NCBI GenBank assembly: GCA_027044845.1
Contig: JALUBM010000285.1
Location: 1-13,303 of the forward strand
Length of the DNA: 13,303 bases
Direction: 5' to 3'
Source: Sulfurimonas sp.
GTDB lineage: Bacteria > Campylobacterota > Campylobacteria > Campylobacterales > Sulfurimonadaceae
Position numbers and translations under genes: made by a program. Of the stretch, positions 6,748-13,303 are shown in pieces. Under the pieces are notes generated by a model. The model was not told the origin of the DNA. It did not search any database and saw nothing but the letters and a program-made list of their open reading frames with translations. Positions within the stretch are counted from its first letter, which is position 1. Each line of letters opens with the position of its first letter.

Positions 6748-9080
6748 TAGTTACAAAGAGTTGGTTAAATGAATGGATTAACCTCGAGGGAATTTCAACA
6801 CAGGAATTAGCGAAAACTTTTAACTCTATTGGTCTTGAAGTTGACAGAGTTCATGAATATCATGTCCCTGCTAAAATTGTTTTCGGAAAAGTATTGGAGT
6901 GTGAAAAACATCCTGATGCAGATAAATTAAATATTTGTAAGGTAGATATTGGCTCTTGTGTACGTCAAATAGTATGTGGAGCTTCTAATGTAAGAGCAGG
7001 TTTAGATGTTGTTGTTGCAACAATCGGTGCTGTGATGCCTTCTGGTCTTGCTATTAAACCAGTTAAGTTACGAGGTGTTGATTCAGAGGGTATGCTATGT
7101 TCAGCTTCTGAAATTGGGTTGCCAGATTTGGGCAAAGGTATTATGGAACTTGATGCAAGTATCGGAAAATTTAAACTTGGTCAAGAAGTAAATGAAAATT
7201 CTCTTTTCAATGATGATCTGATCGAGATAGAATTGACTGCTAATCGTGGAGACTGTTTAAGTATTCGTGGCGTTGCAAGAGATTTAAGTGCTGCATTTGA
7301 TAGACCTATAAAAGAGTATGAAAAAACAGACAATGATGAAAAAAGAGGTATAGGACGAATTTTATCTTTGAGTCATGAAAAAGATTTGGATGTGAATTTA
7401 CGCTATAAAGCTGTTGATTTAAAAGAGCTGATACTACCGTTTATTGTTAAACTTCGTCTTGGACAAATTGAAGATACAAAAAAATGTGATCTAAAAGCAT
7501 TAACCTTGTATGTGACACATTCTACAGGTGTTATTTTAAGAGCATATAGACATGAGTTCTTTACAAAAGAAAATGAAGCAATGGCAAAGGTCGTCCTCGG
7601 TGAAGATGAAAACGGATATGCTTGTATAAAAACACAAGATGGTAAGATTGCTTCTATAGTTGGAATTATTCAAAAGGATGAATCAAAAGTAACGAAAAAT
7701 GAAGGAATAATTTTTTTAGAGGCAAGTTATATCCCGCCTGATATTATTTCTAAAAAAATGTCTCAAAGTAAAATAGAATCTGGTCCTATGTTCTATAAAA
7801 CATCCAGAGGTAGTGAACCTGAATTGAGTGGCGGACTTTCTTATTGTATAGATTTAATAGAAGCAAATTCTGTTTCTTCAACATTTAGTGGAAATATAGA
7901 ACTTTCTAACTCCTTTAAAGAGAAAATCATTATAGTGACAAAACAAGAAATTGATACTATTATTGGTGCAGATATTGATAAAATTGCTATTACGAAAATT
8001 TTGAAAAATCTTGGTTTTGATGTATCAAAATCATCTGTAGATAATTTCGTTGTTTCTGTACCACAGTTCCGTCATGATATTGCGAATAAACAAGATATAA
8101 TAGAAGAAATAGTACGAATGGTTGGCATCGATAATATTCCTTCAAAGCCTTTTACATTAAAAGAAGATAACAGACTTGAAGACAATTATTTTGCGTATAA
8201 AAAGCGTTCAATCTTTAGACATAAATGTGCACAAAGTGGATTCTTTGAATCTGTTCATTTTGTATTTGATGAGAAAAAAGTTTTAAATTTATATGGTTTT
8301 GAAACAACGAAAAAAGAGTTGGAACTTTTAAATCCAATAGTACAGACTTTGGATACTTTAAGACCGACCCTCTTAACAGGTTTGCTTAAAGCGGCATCGG
8401 CAAATCTAAAAAACGGGTACTCCTCGGTAAAACTTTTTGAAATAGGGTCTGTATTTACACCGCTAAGAGAAGAGTCGTATAAAATGGCATTTATTTTTAG
8501 CGGAGATAAAGAAAATGAAAATCTTATAAATAGTGGAAAACCTTCAAAGGTTGATTTTGCCTCTTTTACACAAAAAATAGCTGATATTATAGGTGATATT
8601 GAACTGTGTGAGTATGAAACAAAGCATACACTCTCACATCCATACCAGTCTGCACAAGTACTATTAAACGGTGAAATAGTAGGAGAACTTTTTAGAGTAC
8701 ATCCCGAGGTTGAAAAAGCGTATGATTTAGATGTGACTTTTATGTGTGAACTTGATTTTATAAAAATTCCTTATGGATTGAAAACTGCAAAACAAAAATC
8801 AAAATATCAGGCATCCTTTCGGGATTTAAGCATCATTATGCCAAAAGATATGAGCTATGAAAGAGTAAAAAATGTTATTGGTAAACATGCTCTTAAAGAA
8901 GTGGTACGTTTTTATCCAGTCGATAAATATAGTGATGAATTATTAGGTGAGAATATGAGCCTTTCTTTGCGTTTTGTACTGCAGTCTGATGAAAAAACAT
9001 TAGAAGAAGAAGATATTACAGCAGCAATGAATTCTATACTTGATGCACTAAATAATGAACTTGGAATTGGTTTGCGATGA
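6744..9080 (+). CDS. pheT: Phenylalanine-tRNA ligase beta subunit
   Basis: Beta subunit (778 aa) that completes phenylalanyl-tRNA synthetase with PheS. Domains in order: N-terminal EMAP/OB-type tRNA-binding domain at about 39-150 ([21 protein letters not shown], 47-67), the [19 protein letters not shown] core (163-181), a B3/4-type domain at about 205-375, a B5 domain at about 395-470 (VPQFRHDI, 439-446), a catalytic-like domain at about 480-680, and a C-terminal FDX-ACB anticodon-binding domain at about 687-778. The B3/4 domain keeps FLEAS (324-328) and TSRGSEPEL (353-361). The usual motif around NYVMLELGQPxHAFD is not recognisable at about 254-270, so editing of mischarged Tyr-tRNAPhe may be weak or absent. 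GGAG at 6732-6735 lies 8 nt before the ATG. Both ends have 4-nt overlaps, with pheS and with aroA. Confidence 0.97.
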   Translation: MIVTKSWLNEWINLEGISTQELAKTFNSIGLEVDRVHEYHVPAKIVFGKVLECEKHPDADKLNICKVDIGSCVRQIVCGASNVRAGLDVVVATIGAVMPSGLAIKPVKLRGVDSEGMLCSASEIGLPDLGKGIMELDASIGKFKLGQEVNENSLFNDDLIEIELTANRGDCLSIRGVARDLSAAFDRPIKEYEKTDNDEKRGIGRILSLSHEKDLDVNLRYKAVDLKELILPFIVKLRLGQIEDTKKCDLKALTLYVTHSTGVILRAYRHEFFTKENEAMAKVVLGEDENGYACIKTQDGKIASIVGIIQKDESKVTKNEGIIFLEASYIPPDIISKKMSQSKIESGPMFYKTSRGSEPELSGGLSYCIDLIEANSVSSTFSGNIELSNSFKEKIIIVTKQEIDTIIGADIDKIAITKILKNLGFDVSKSSVDNFVVSVPQFRHDIANKQDIIEEIVRMVGIDNIPSKPFTLKEDNRLEDNYFAYKKRSIFRHKCAQSGFFESVHFVFDEKKVLNLYGFETTKKELELLNPIVQTLDTLRPTLLTGLLKAASANLKNGYSSVKLFEIGSVFTPLREESYKMAFIFSGDKENENLINSGKPSKVDFASFTQKIADIIGDIELCEYETKHTLSHPYQSAQVLLNGEIVGELFRVHPEVEKAYDLDVTFMCELDFIKIPYGLKTAKQKSKYQASFRDLSIIMPKDMSYERVKNVIGKHALKEVVRFYPVDKYSDELLGENMSLSLRFVLQSDEKTLEEEDITAAMNSILDALNNELGIGLR

Positions 9081-10357
9081 GCAAAGTAACCGTTTTACCT
9101 ATTAAAAGTTTTTCTCTAAATATCTCGGAGATTGCACCTGATAAGTCTATTTCACATCGTAGCGTTATGTTTTCCATGTTGAGTAGTGGTGTAAGTGAAA
9201 TAGAGAATTTTTTACGGGCTGAAGATACATTAAATTCTTTGGAAATAATAAAAAATATTGGAGCGAAGGTTGAGGATGATGGTAAAACCATAAAAATATC
9301 TTCAAACGGTATAGAAGAGCCTTTTGAAATTCTTGATTGTGGTAATTCAGGAACGGGTATGCGTCTTTTTTGTGGCTTATTAAGTTCTGCAAACGGTCAT
9401 TTTATTCTTACGGGGGATAAATATCTTCGTAAACGTCCGATGAAACGTGTAACGTCACCGCTTATAAGTATAGGTGCTAAACTTGATGGGAGAGGGAATG
9501 GTGAGTTAGCACCGTTATCAATCCGTGGTGCTTCACTTAAAGCTTTTGATTATGAGAGTAAAATTGCTTCAGCACAGGTGAAAAGTGCAATGATTTTAGC
9601 AGCACTTCGAGCAGACGGTACTTGTACATATCGTGAACCAGAGCTTTCTCGAGATCATACGGAAAGAATGCTCAAAGGTATGGGCGCGAATATAAAGGTT
9701 GAGGGACTCAAAACAATAATTACACCATTGAGAAATTCGCTTTCTCCTTTAAAAATTAGAGTACCTGCTGACCCTTCATCTGCATTTTTCTTTGCGGTAG
9801 CGGCTGCAATTTTGCCTGATTCCTATATTGTTTTAGAAGGTGTTACTCTGAATCCTACACGCATTGAAGCATTTAAAGCTTTAAAGCGTATGGGTGCAGA
9901 CATCTCTTATGAACTGATGGATGATAAATATGAACCTGTGGGAAATATACATGTAAAGTATGCACCACTGCACGGAATTGTTATTGAGAAAAATATTTCA
10001 TGGCTCATTGATGAATTGCCTGCACTCTCTATTGTCATGGCATGTGCCGAGGGTGAAAGTCTGGTGAAGAATGCACAGGAGCTGCGTGTTAAAGAATCTG
10101 ATAGAATTTCTACGGTTGTAGAAGGACTCAGAGCTTGTGGTATAGAGGTTGATGAATATAAAGACGGCTATAAAATTATTGGGGCAGAGCTAAAAAAAGC
10201 TGAAATTGATAGTGACGGTGATCATCGAATTGCCATGAGCTTTATTATCGCAGGACTAAAATGTGGCATGGAAGTAACGGATTTGGAATGTATTAATACT
10301 TCCTTTCCAAACTTTTTTGAACTTATACAAAAAATTACACAGGTGAAGTTTTTATGA
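9077..10357 (+). CDS. aroA: 3-phosphoshikimate 1-carboxyvinyltransferase (EPSP synthase)
   Basis: Sixth enzyme of the shikimate pathway: transfers the enolpyruvyl group of PEP to shikimate-3-phosphate on the way to chorismate. The 426 aa length is normal. Motifs: PDKSISHRSVMFS (20-32), the PEP/shikimate-phosphate binding loop CGNSGTGMRL (88-97), KSAMILAAL (168-176), SRDHTERML (191-199), IDELPAL (311-317), ELRVKESDRI (336-345) and GDHRIAMSF (380-388). In the first motif the residue before DKS is proline rather than the usual glycine. The start ATG overlaps the pheT stop (ATGA) and has only a weak ribosome site, so it is probably translated by coupling. The stop overlaps the ispH start in the same way. 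Grouping with pheST places phenylalanine supply and use in one transcript. Confidence 0.97.
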   Translation: MSKVTVLPIKSFSLNISEIAPDKSISHRSVMFSMLSSGVSEIENFLRAEDTLNSLEIIKNIGAKVEDDGKTIKISSNGIEEPFEILDCGNSGTGMRLFCGLLSSANGHFILTGDKYLRKRPMKRVTSPLISIGAKLDGRGNGELAPLSIRGASLKAFDYESKIASAQVKSAMILAALRADGTCTYREPELSRDHTERMLKGMGANIKVEGLKTIITPLRNSLSPLKIRVPADPSSAFFFAVAAAILPDSYIVLEGVTLNPTRIEAFKALKRMGADISYELMDDKYEPVGNIHVKYAPLHGIVIEKNISWLIDELPALSIVMACAEGESLVKNAQELRVKESDRISTVVEGLRACGIEVDEYKDGYKIIGAELKKAEIDSDGDHRIAMSFIIAGLKCGMEVTDLECINTSFPNFFELIQKITQVKFL

Positions 10358-11178
10358 AGATAGAATTAGCTGAAAATTATGGATTTTGTTTTGGTGTTAA
10401 ACGAGCAATTAAAATTGCCGAAGAGAATATGAATTCGGCTACTTATGGTCCTTTGATTCATAATTCTAAAGAAATTGCACGGCTTGATAATGATTTTAAA
10501 GTTAGTCTTATCGAAGATTTTCAAACGTTTAAAGCAGGAGACAAAGCCATTGTTAGAACGCATGGAATTGTTAAGGATGAGCTGGAACAATTAGAAAATA
10601 GTGGTGTTGAAGTAGTGGATGCTACATGTCCTTTTGTTACAAAACCTCAAGAAATTGCTCAAGAAATGAGTGAAAAGGGCTACGATGTTGTTATTTTTGG
10701 TGATGAAGCACACCCTGAAATAAAAGGTGTAAAATCTTATGCAACACATGGTGCAAAAGTTGTTACTTCAGTAACAGAACTTGAAGAGTTAAAATTCCAT
10801 GAACGCATAGCTTTAATCGCTCAAACGACTAGAAAAGTTGAAGAGTATATGGAAATAGCAAATTATTTGATTCCTCGTCATAAAGAGGTACGAGTTTTTA
10901 ATACTATATGTAATGCAACCTTTGAAAATCAAGAGGCCGTAAGAAAACTTTCCAAAAAAGCCGATATTATGATAATCATTGGTGGAAAAAATTCATCAAA
11001 TACTAAACAATTATTTAGTATTGCTAACAAGTATTGCTCAAATAGTTATCATATAGAAGATGAAAAAGAATTAGAAAATGATTGGTTTTGTGATAAAAAA
11101 TATTGTGGTGTTACTGCAGGTGCCTCAACTCCAGACTGGATTATACAAAATGTTGTTAATTCAATAGAAAAAGTATAA
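10354..11178 (+). CDS. ispH: 4-hydroxy-3-methylbut-2-enyl diphosphate reductase
   Basis: Last enzyme of the MEP isoprenoid pathway. It reduces HMBPP to IPP and DMAPP using an iron-sulfur cluster. The 274 aa length suits the short bacterial form. The three cluster ligands are visible: C12 in GFCFGVKRAI (10-19), C92 in DATCPFVTK (89-97) and C186 in NTICNATFENQ (183-193). Active-site motifs RTHGI (68-72), GDEAHPEIKG (116-125; E122 is the proton-relay glutamate), IGGKNSSNT (209-217) and TAGASTP (254-260) are all present, so it should be functional. AGGTGA at 10341-10346 lies 7 nt before the ATG, and the start overlaps the aroA stop (ATGA). It supplies isoprenoid units that include the menaquinone side chain. 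The gene ends 55 nt before rpsA with no clear terminator. Confidence 0.97.
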   Translation: MKIELAENYGFCFGVKRAIKIAEENMNSATYGPLIHNSKEIARLDNDFKVSLIEDFQTFKAGDKAIVRTHGIVKDELEQLENSGVEVVDATCPFVTKPQEIAQEMSEKGYDVVIFGDEAHPEIKGVKSYATHGAKVVTSVTELEELKFHERIALIAQTTRKVEEYMEIANYLIPRHKEVRVFNTICNATFENQEAVRKLSKKADIMIIIGGKNSSNTKQLFSIANKYCSNSYHIEDEKELENDWFCDKKYCGVTAGASTPDWIIQNVVNSIEKV

Positions 11179-11180
11179 AT

Positions 11181-11203
11181 TAATTATAATTTAGTTATAA
11201 TTA
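11181..11203. repeat. Perfect 9-bp inverted repeat in the rpsA promoter region
   Basis: TAATTATAA (11181-11189), a 5-nt spacer TTTAG, then TTATAATTA (11195-11203). All arm bases are A or T. Each arm overlaps a TATAAT-type box. It begins 3 nt after the ispH stop. It could be a protein-binding site, or a by-product of two -10-like boxes in AT-rich DNA. Confidence 0.6.
11185..11201 (+). promoter_or_regulatory. Putative rpsA promoter with two TATAAT boxes
   Basis: TATAAT occurs at 11185-11190 and again at 11196-11201 in the ispH-rpsA gap. The downstream copy would start transcription near 11208, leaving a leader of about 26 nt with GAGGA (11223-11227) 6 nt before the rpsA ATG. No -35 is evident. 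An internal promoter here would let S1 be made at higher levels than the upstream enzymes. Confidence 0.6.
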
Positions 11204-11233
11204 TGGCAATTTTTATGTAACAGAGGATAGGCA

Positions 11234-12892
11234 ATGGCGTTCGATAACGAATCATTTGAAGAAGAAGAAAATTTTGCAGAGATGTTTGCTGCAAGTGAAA
11301 AAAAACAGGAAACAAGTCGCATCGTAGAGGGTGAGATAGTGGAAATACAAGCTGATGACAATAGAGCATTGGTTGGTGTAGGTGATAAACTTGAGGGTAT
11401 AATTTATCTTGATGAAATTCGTGATGAAAATGGCGAGTTAAAGTTTGATACTGGTGATAAAATTAAAGTAATGGTAATGGGGTACTATAATGAGCGTCCT
11501 AAAATATCTTACAAAAAAGTTTTAGAGCAAGAAAAAACTATTGAGTTTATTGATGCAAACAAAGAAGATTTTGAAGATCTTGTTGTTGAAGGTATCATTA
11601 CAAAGAAAAATCGTGGTGGTTATGTGGTAGAAGCTGATGCTGTTTCGTTTTTTATGCCTCGTTCATTAGCAGCGTTTAAAGATACTGATGATGTAGTAGG
11701 TCGTAAGATTAAAGCACAGGTTGTTAAAATTGACCCAACTGAAAACTCAATCATTCTTTCACGTCGTAAACTTTTTAATGAAGAGCGTAAAAAGAAAAAA
11801 GAGATTATTGACCAGCTTATGGCAGAAGATGTAATCGTTGAAGGTGTCATTAAGAAAATCACTAGCTATGGTATGTTCGTTGATGTTGGTGGTGTTGACG
11901 GATTGGTACACTACAATGAAATTTCTTATAAAGGTCCCGTTAATCCATCTAAGCTTTATAATGAAGGTGATGTAGTAACTGTAAAAGCTATCTCTTATGA
12001 TAAAGACAAGCGTCATCTTTCATTATCTATAAAAGCTGTTCAACCTGACCCTTGGGCAGAAGTTGAAAGCGAACTAGATGAAGGTGATACAATTACCGTT
12101 ACTGTTTCAAACATTGAAGCATATGGTGTGTTTGTTGACCTTGGAAATGATATAGAAGGTTTCTTACATATTTCAGAGATTACTTGGAATAAAAATGTAA
12201 AAAATCCGAATGATTATTTAGAACTGGGGCAAGAGATTGATGTTGAAGTGATAGAGATTAATTCAAACACACATAAACTTCGTGTTTCATTAAAAAGACT
12301 TTTACCAAAACCTTTTGATGAATTTTTGAAAAAGTATAATGAAGGCGATATTGTAACAGGAACTGTTACCTCTCTTACTGATTTCGGTGCATTTGTTCGT
12401 ATTGACGGTGTTGAAGGTCTTTTACATAATCAAGATATTTCTTGGGATAAAAATACAAAAGCAAAAGATGTTTTAAAATCTGGTGAGGAAGTTGAAGTAA
12501 AAATTGCTAAAATCAATGAAGATGAACAAAAAATATCTTTAAACCGTAAAACTCTTTTAGAATCGCCGATAGATAAATTTGCTACGACACATAAAGTAAA
12601 TTCTATAGTAACAGGAACTATCCGTGATATTAAAGATTTTGGTGTATTTGTTTCGTTAGAAGATGGTGTTGATGCACTTATTCGTGATGAAGATTTAGTT
12701 CCATTAATAAAAGAGGAATTAGAGCAGGGTCAAGAAATAGAAGCTGCTATTGCAAATATTGATACTCGTCGTGACCGTATTCGTTTGTCTGTTAAAAAAT
12801 TAGACTATATTAAAAATCAAGCAATGCTTGAAGAGATTAATGATACTGAATCACACTCTTTAGGTGACCTAATCAAAGATAAATTTAAATAA
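11234..12892 (+). CDS. rpsA: 30S ribosomal protein S1
   Basis: Ribosomal protein S1 (552 aa), which binds mRNA and helps place it on the 30S subunit. Six S1-type OB-fold repeats can be placed at about 27-95, 115-178, 199-267, 283-355, 370-440 and 455-522, the same number and nearly the same length as E. coli S1 (557 aa). Repeats 3 to 6 carry the clear RNA-binding pattern (GMFVDVGGVDGLVHYNEIS at 213-231, GVFVDLG at 298-304, GAFVRIDGVEGLLH at 385-398, GVFVSLEDGVDALI at 470-483). Repeats 1 and 2 are more divergent, as expected for the ribosome-binding end. The N-terminus is strongly acidic (residues 4-16). The start is backed by GAGGA at 11223-11227, 6 nt from the ATG. A gap with two TATAAT boxes precedes the gene. 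A small membrane-anchored protein gene follows after 14 nt. Confidence 0.97.
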   Translation: MAFDNESFEEEENFAEMFAASEKKQETSRIVEGEIVEIQADDNRALVGVGDKLEGIIYLDEIRDENGELKFDTGDKIKVMVMGYYNERPKISYKKVLEQEKTIEFIDANKEDFEDLVVEGIITKKNRGGYVVEADAVSFFMPRSLAAFKDTDDVVGRKIKAQVVKIDPTENSIILSRRKLFNEERKKKKEIIDQLMAEDVIVEGVIKKITSYGMFVDVGGVDGLVHYNEISYKGPVNPSKLYNEGDVVTVKAISYDKDKRHLSLSIKAVQPDPWAEVESELDEGDTITVTVSNIEAYGVFVDLGNDIEGFLHISEITWNKNVKNPNDYLELGQEIDVEVIEINSNTHKLRVSLKRLLPKPFDEFLKKYNEGDIVTGTVTSLTDFGAFVRIDGVEGLLHNQDISWDKNTKAKDVLKSGEEVEVKIAKINEDEQKISLNRKTLLESPIDKFATTHKVNSIVTGTIRDIKDFGVFVSLEDGVDALIRDEDLVPLIKEELEQGQEIEAAIANIDTRRDRIRLSVKKLDYIKNQAMLEEINDTESHSLGDLIKDKFK

Positions 12893-12906
12893 GCTTTGTT
12901 GTTTAA

Positions 12907-13303
12907 ATGCAAAAGATAATAAAATGGTTTGCTCCTCTCTTAGCAGTGGGAGTGGCAGTATTTATTGTCTTTTTCTTAGTATCTATTAATTCTGAAAAAG
13001 AAATTGTAGATACAAAACCTTTCGCTTTGAAAACAAAAGCGAGTCCGAGTAAACCAGAAAAGCTTTGGTTGAATCATTTTTCTAAATCTGAAAGACTTGG
13101 TTATTTTTATCCTGTCAATGAAGTCTATGTAAAACTGGATTTAGATGAAAAAATAACTAAAACTATTACCTATAAATTGTCTGCAAAACTTTTAGATCCG
13201 TATCAACTTTTTTGTCTAAAAGAAGAACTGCAACGGCATAAATTAAAGTATTTTCTTCAAAAAGATAAACGAGGTGTGGATTTAGTTTTTTATTCTCAGA
13301 ATG
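12907..13303 (+). CDS. Membrane-anchored protein of unknown function, 3' truncated by window edge
   Basis: An open frame begins at ATG 12907, 14 nt after the rpsA stop, and runs to the right edge without a stop (132 codons visible). An in-frame TAA at 12904 directly precedes the ATG, so no earlier start exists. The N-terminus (MQKIIKW) is followed by one hydrophobic segment at about 8-27 (FAPLLAVGVAVFIVFFLVSI), which reads as a signal anchor or an uncleaved signal peptide. The rest is polar and basic with no motif I recognise, so it is probably periplasmic. No clear ribosome site is visible, so translation may be coupled to rpsA. An uncharacterised protein lies between rpsA and serA in C. jejuni and H. 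pylori, as I recall, and this is probably its counterpart. Codon use looks like that of its neighbours. Confidence 0.8.
   Translation, partial: MQKIIKWFAPLLAVGVAVFIVFFLVSINSEKEIVDTKPFALKTKASPSKPEKLWLNHFSKSERLGYFYPVNEVYVKLDLDEKITKTITYKLSAKLLDPYQLFCLKEELQRHKLKYFLQKDKRGVDLVFYSQN

Noticed and set aside
11209..11216. T-rich stretch after the inverted repeat as an ispH terminator
   Set aside because: The repeat arms contain only A and T, so a hairpin would be too weak for intrinsic termination, and the T run does not directly follow the stem.
1174..12016. Minus-strand open frames of about 60-90 codons lying within hemC, ubiD, argH, pheS, aroA, ispH and rpsA
   Set aside because: They are shadows of strongly supported plus-strand genes, show no family resemblance and have no fitting ribosome sites that I could see.
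1..13303. Search for mobile elements, CRISPR arrays, toxin-antitoxin pairs, phage or defence genes, tRNAs and riboswitches
   Set aside because: None seen. Genes are contiguous housekeeping genes with short gaps, and the longest gap (5654-5754, about 100 nt) is accounted for by two promoters.

Overview
The window is AT-rich and packed with core metabolic and translation genes. Gene content and order point to a free-living member of the Campylobacterota (Epsilonproteobacteria), of the Sulfurimonas/Sulfurovum/Arcobacter kind. This is inferred from recalled synteny. The block HIT / pheS-pheT-aroA-ispH-rpsA followed by a small membrane-anchored protein matches the order I recall in Helicobacter pylori and Campylobacter jejuni. 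The pair hemC-ubiD matches the order I recall in C. jejuni. The presence of argH fits an organism that makes its own arginine.

Left block (1-5269, all +): the C-terminal part of a DsbC/DsbA-like thioredoxin-fold protein, truncated by the window edge, then hemC (haem synthesis), a long UbiD-family decarboxylase (probably menaquinone synthesis), argH (arginine synthesis) and an OsmC-family protein. Spacings are 1 nt of overlap, 2 nt, 13 nt and 3 nt, so this is probably one transcription unit that began upstream. It ends at a perfect 8-bp stem-loop lying over the osmC-type stop codon. Facing it on the minus strand is a HIT-family (HinT-like) gene.

Right block (5654-13303): a compact divergent promoter region separates the HIT gene from pheS. 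pheS, pheT, aroA and ispH follow with three consecutive 4-nt ATGA overlaps, which suggests translational coupling of Phe-tRNA charging, chorismate synthesis and isoprenoid synthesis. A 55-nt gap with two TATAAT boxes inside a 9-bp inverted repeat precedes rpsA (ribosomal protein S1). After rpsA, a membrane-anchored protein of unknown function runs off the right edge. From synteny, serA would be expected beyond it.

Several starts need care. argH starts at 3419, not at the in-frame ATG at 3359. pheS most likely starts at a TTG at 5755, because the more upstream ATGs lie before or inside the promoter -10 box or too close to the transcript start. The first gene has no start in the window. No stretch over 300 nt lacks a gene. 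I found no tRNA, rRNA, CRISPR array, insertion sequence, prophage or defence genes. This is ordinary core genome, and I see no new biological system. The points most worth a second look are the eroded B3/4 editing motif in PheT, the symmetric rpsA promoter and the uncharacterised gene at the right edge.
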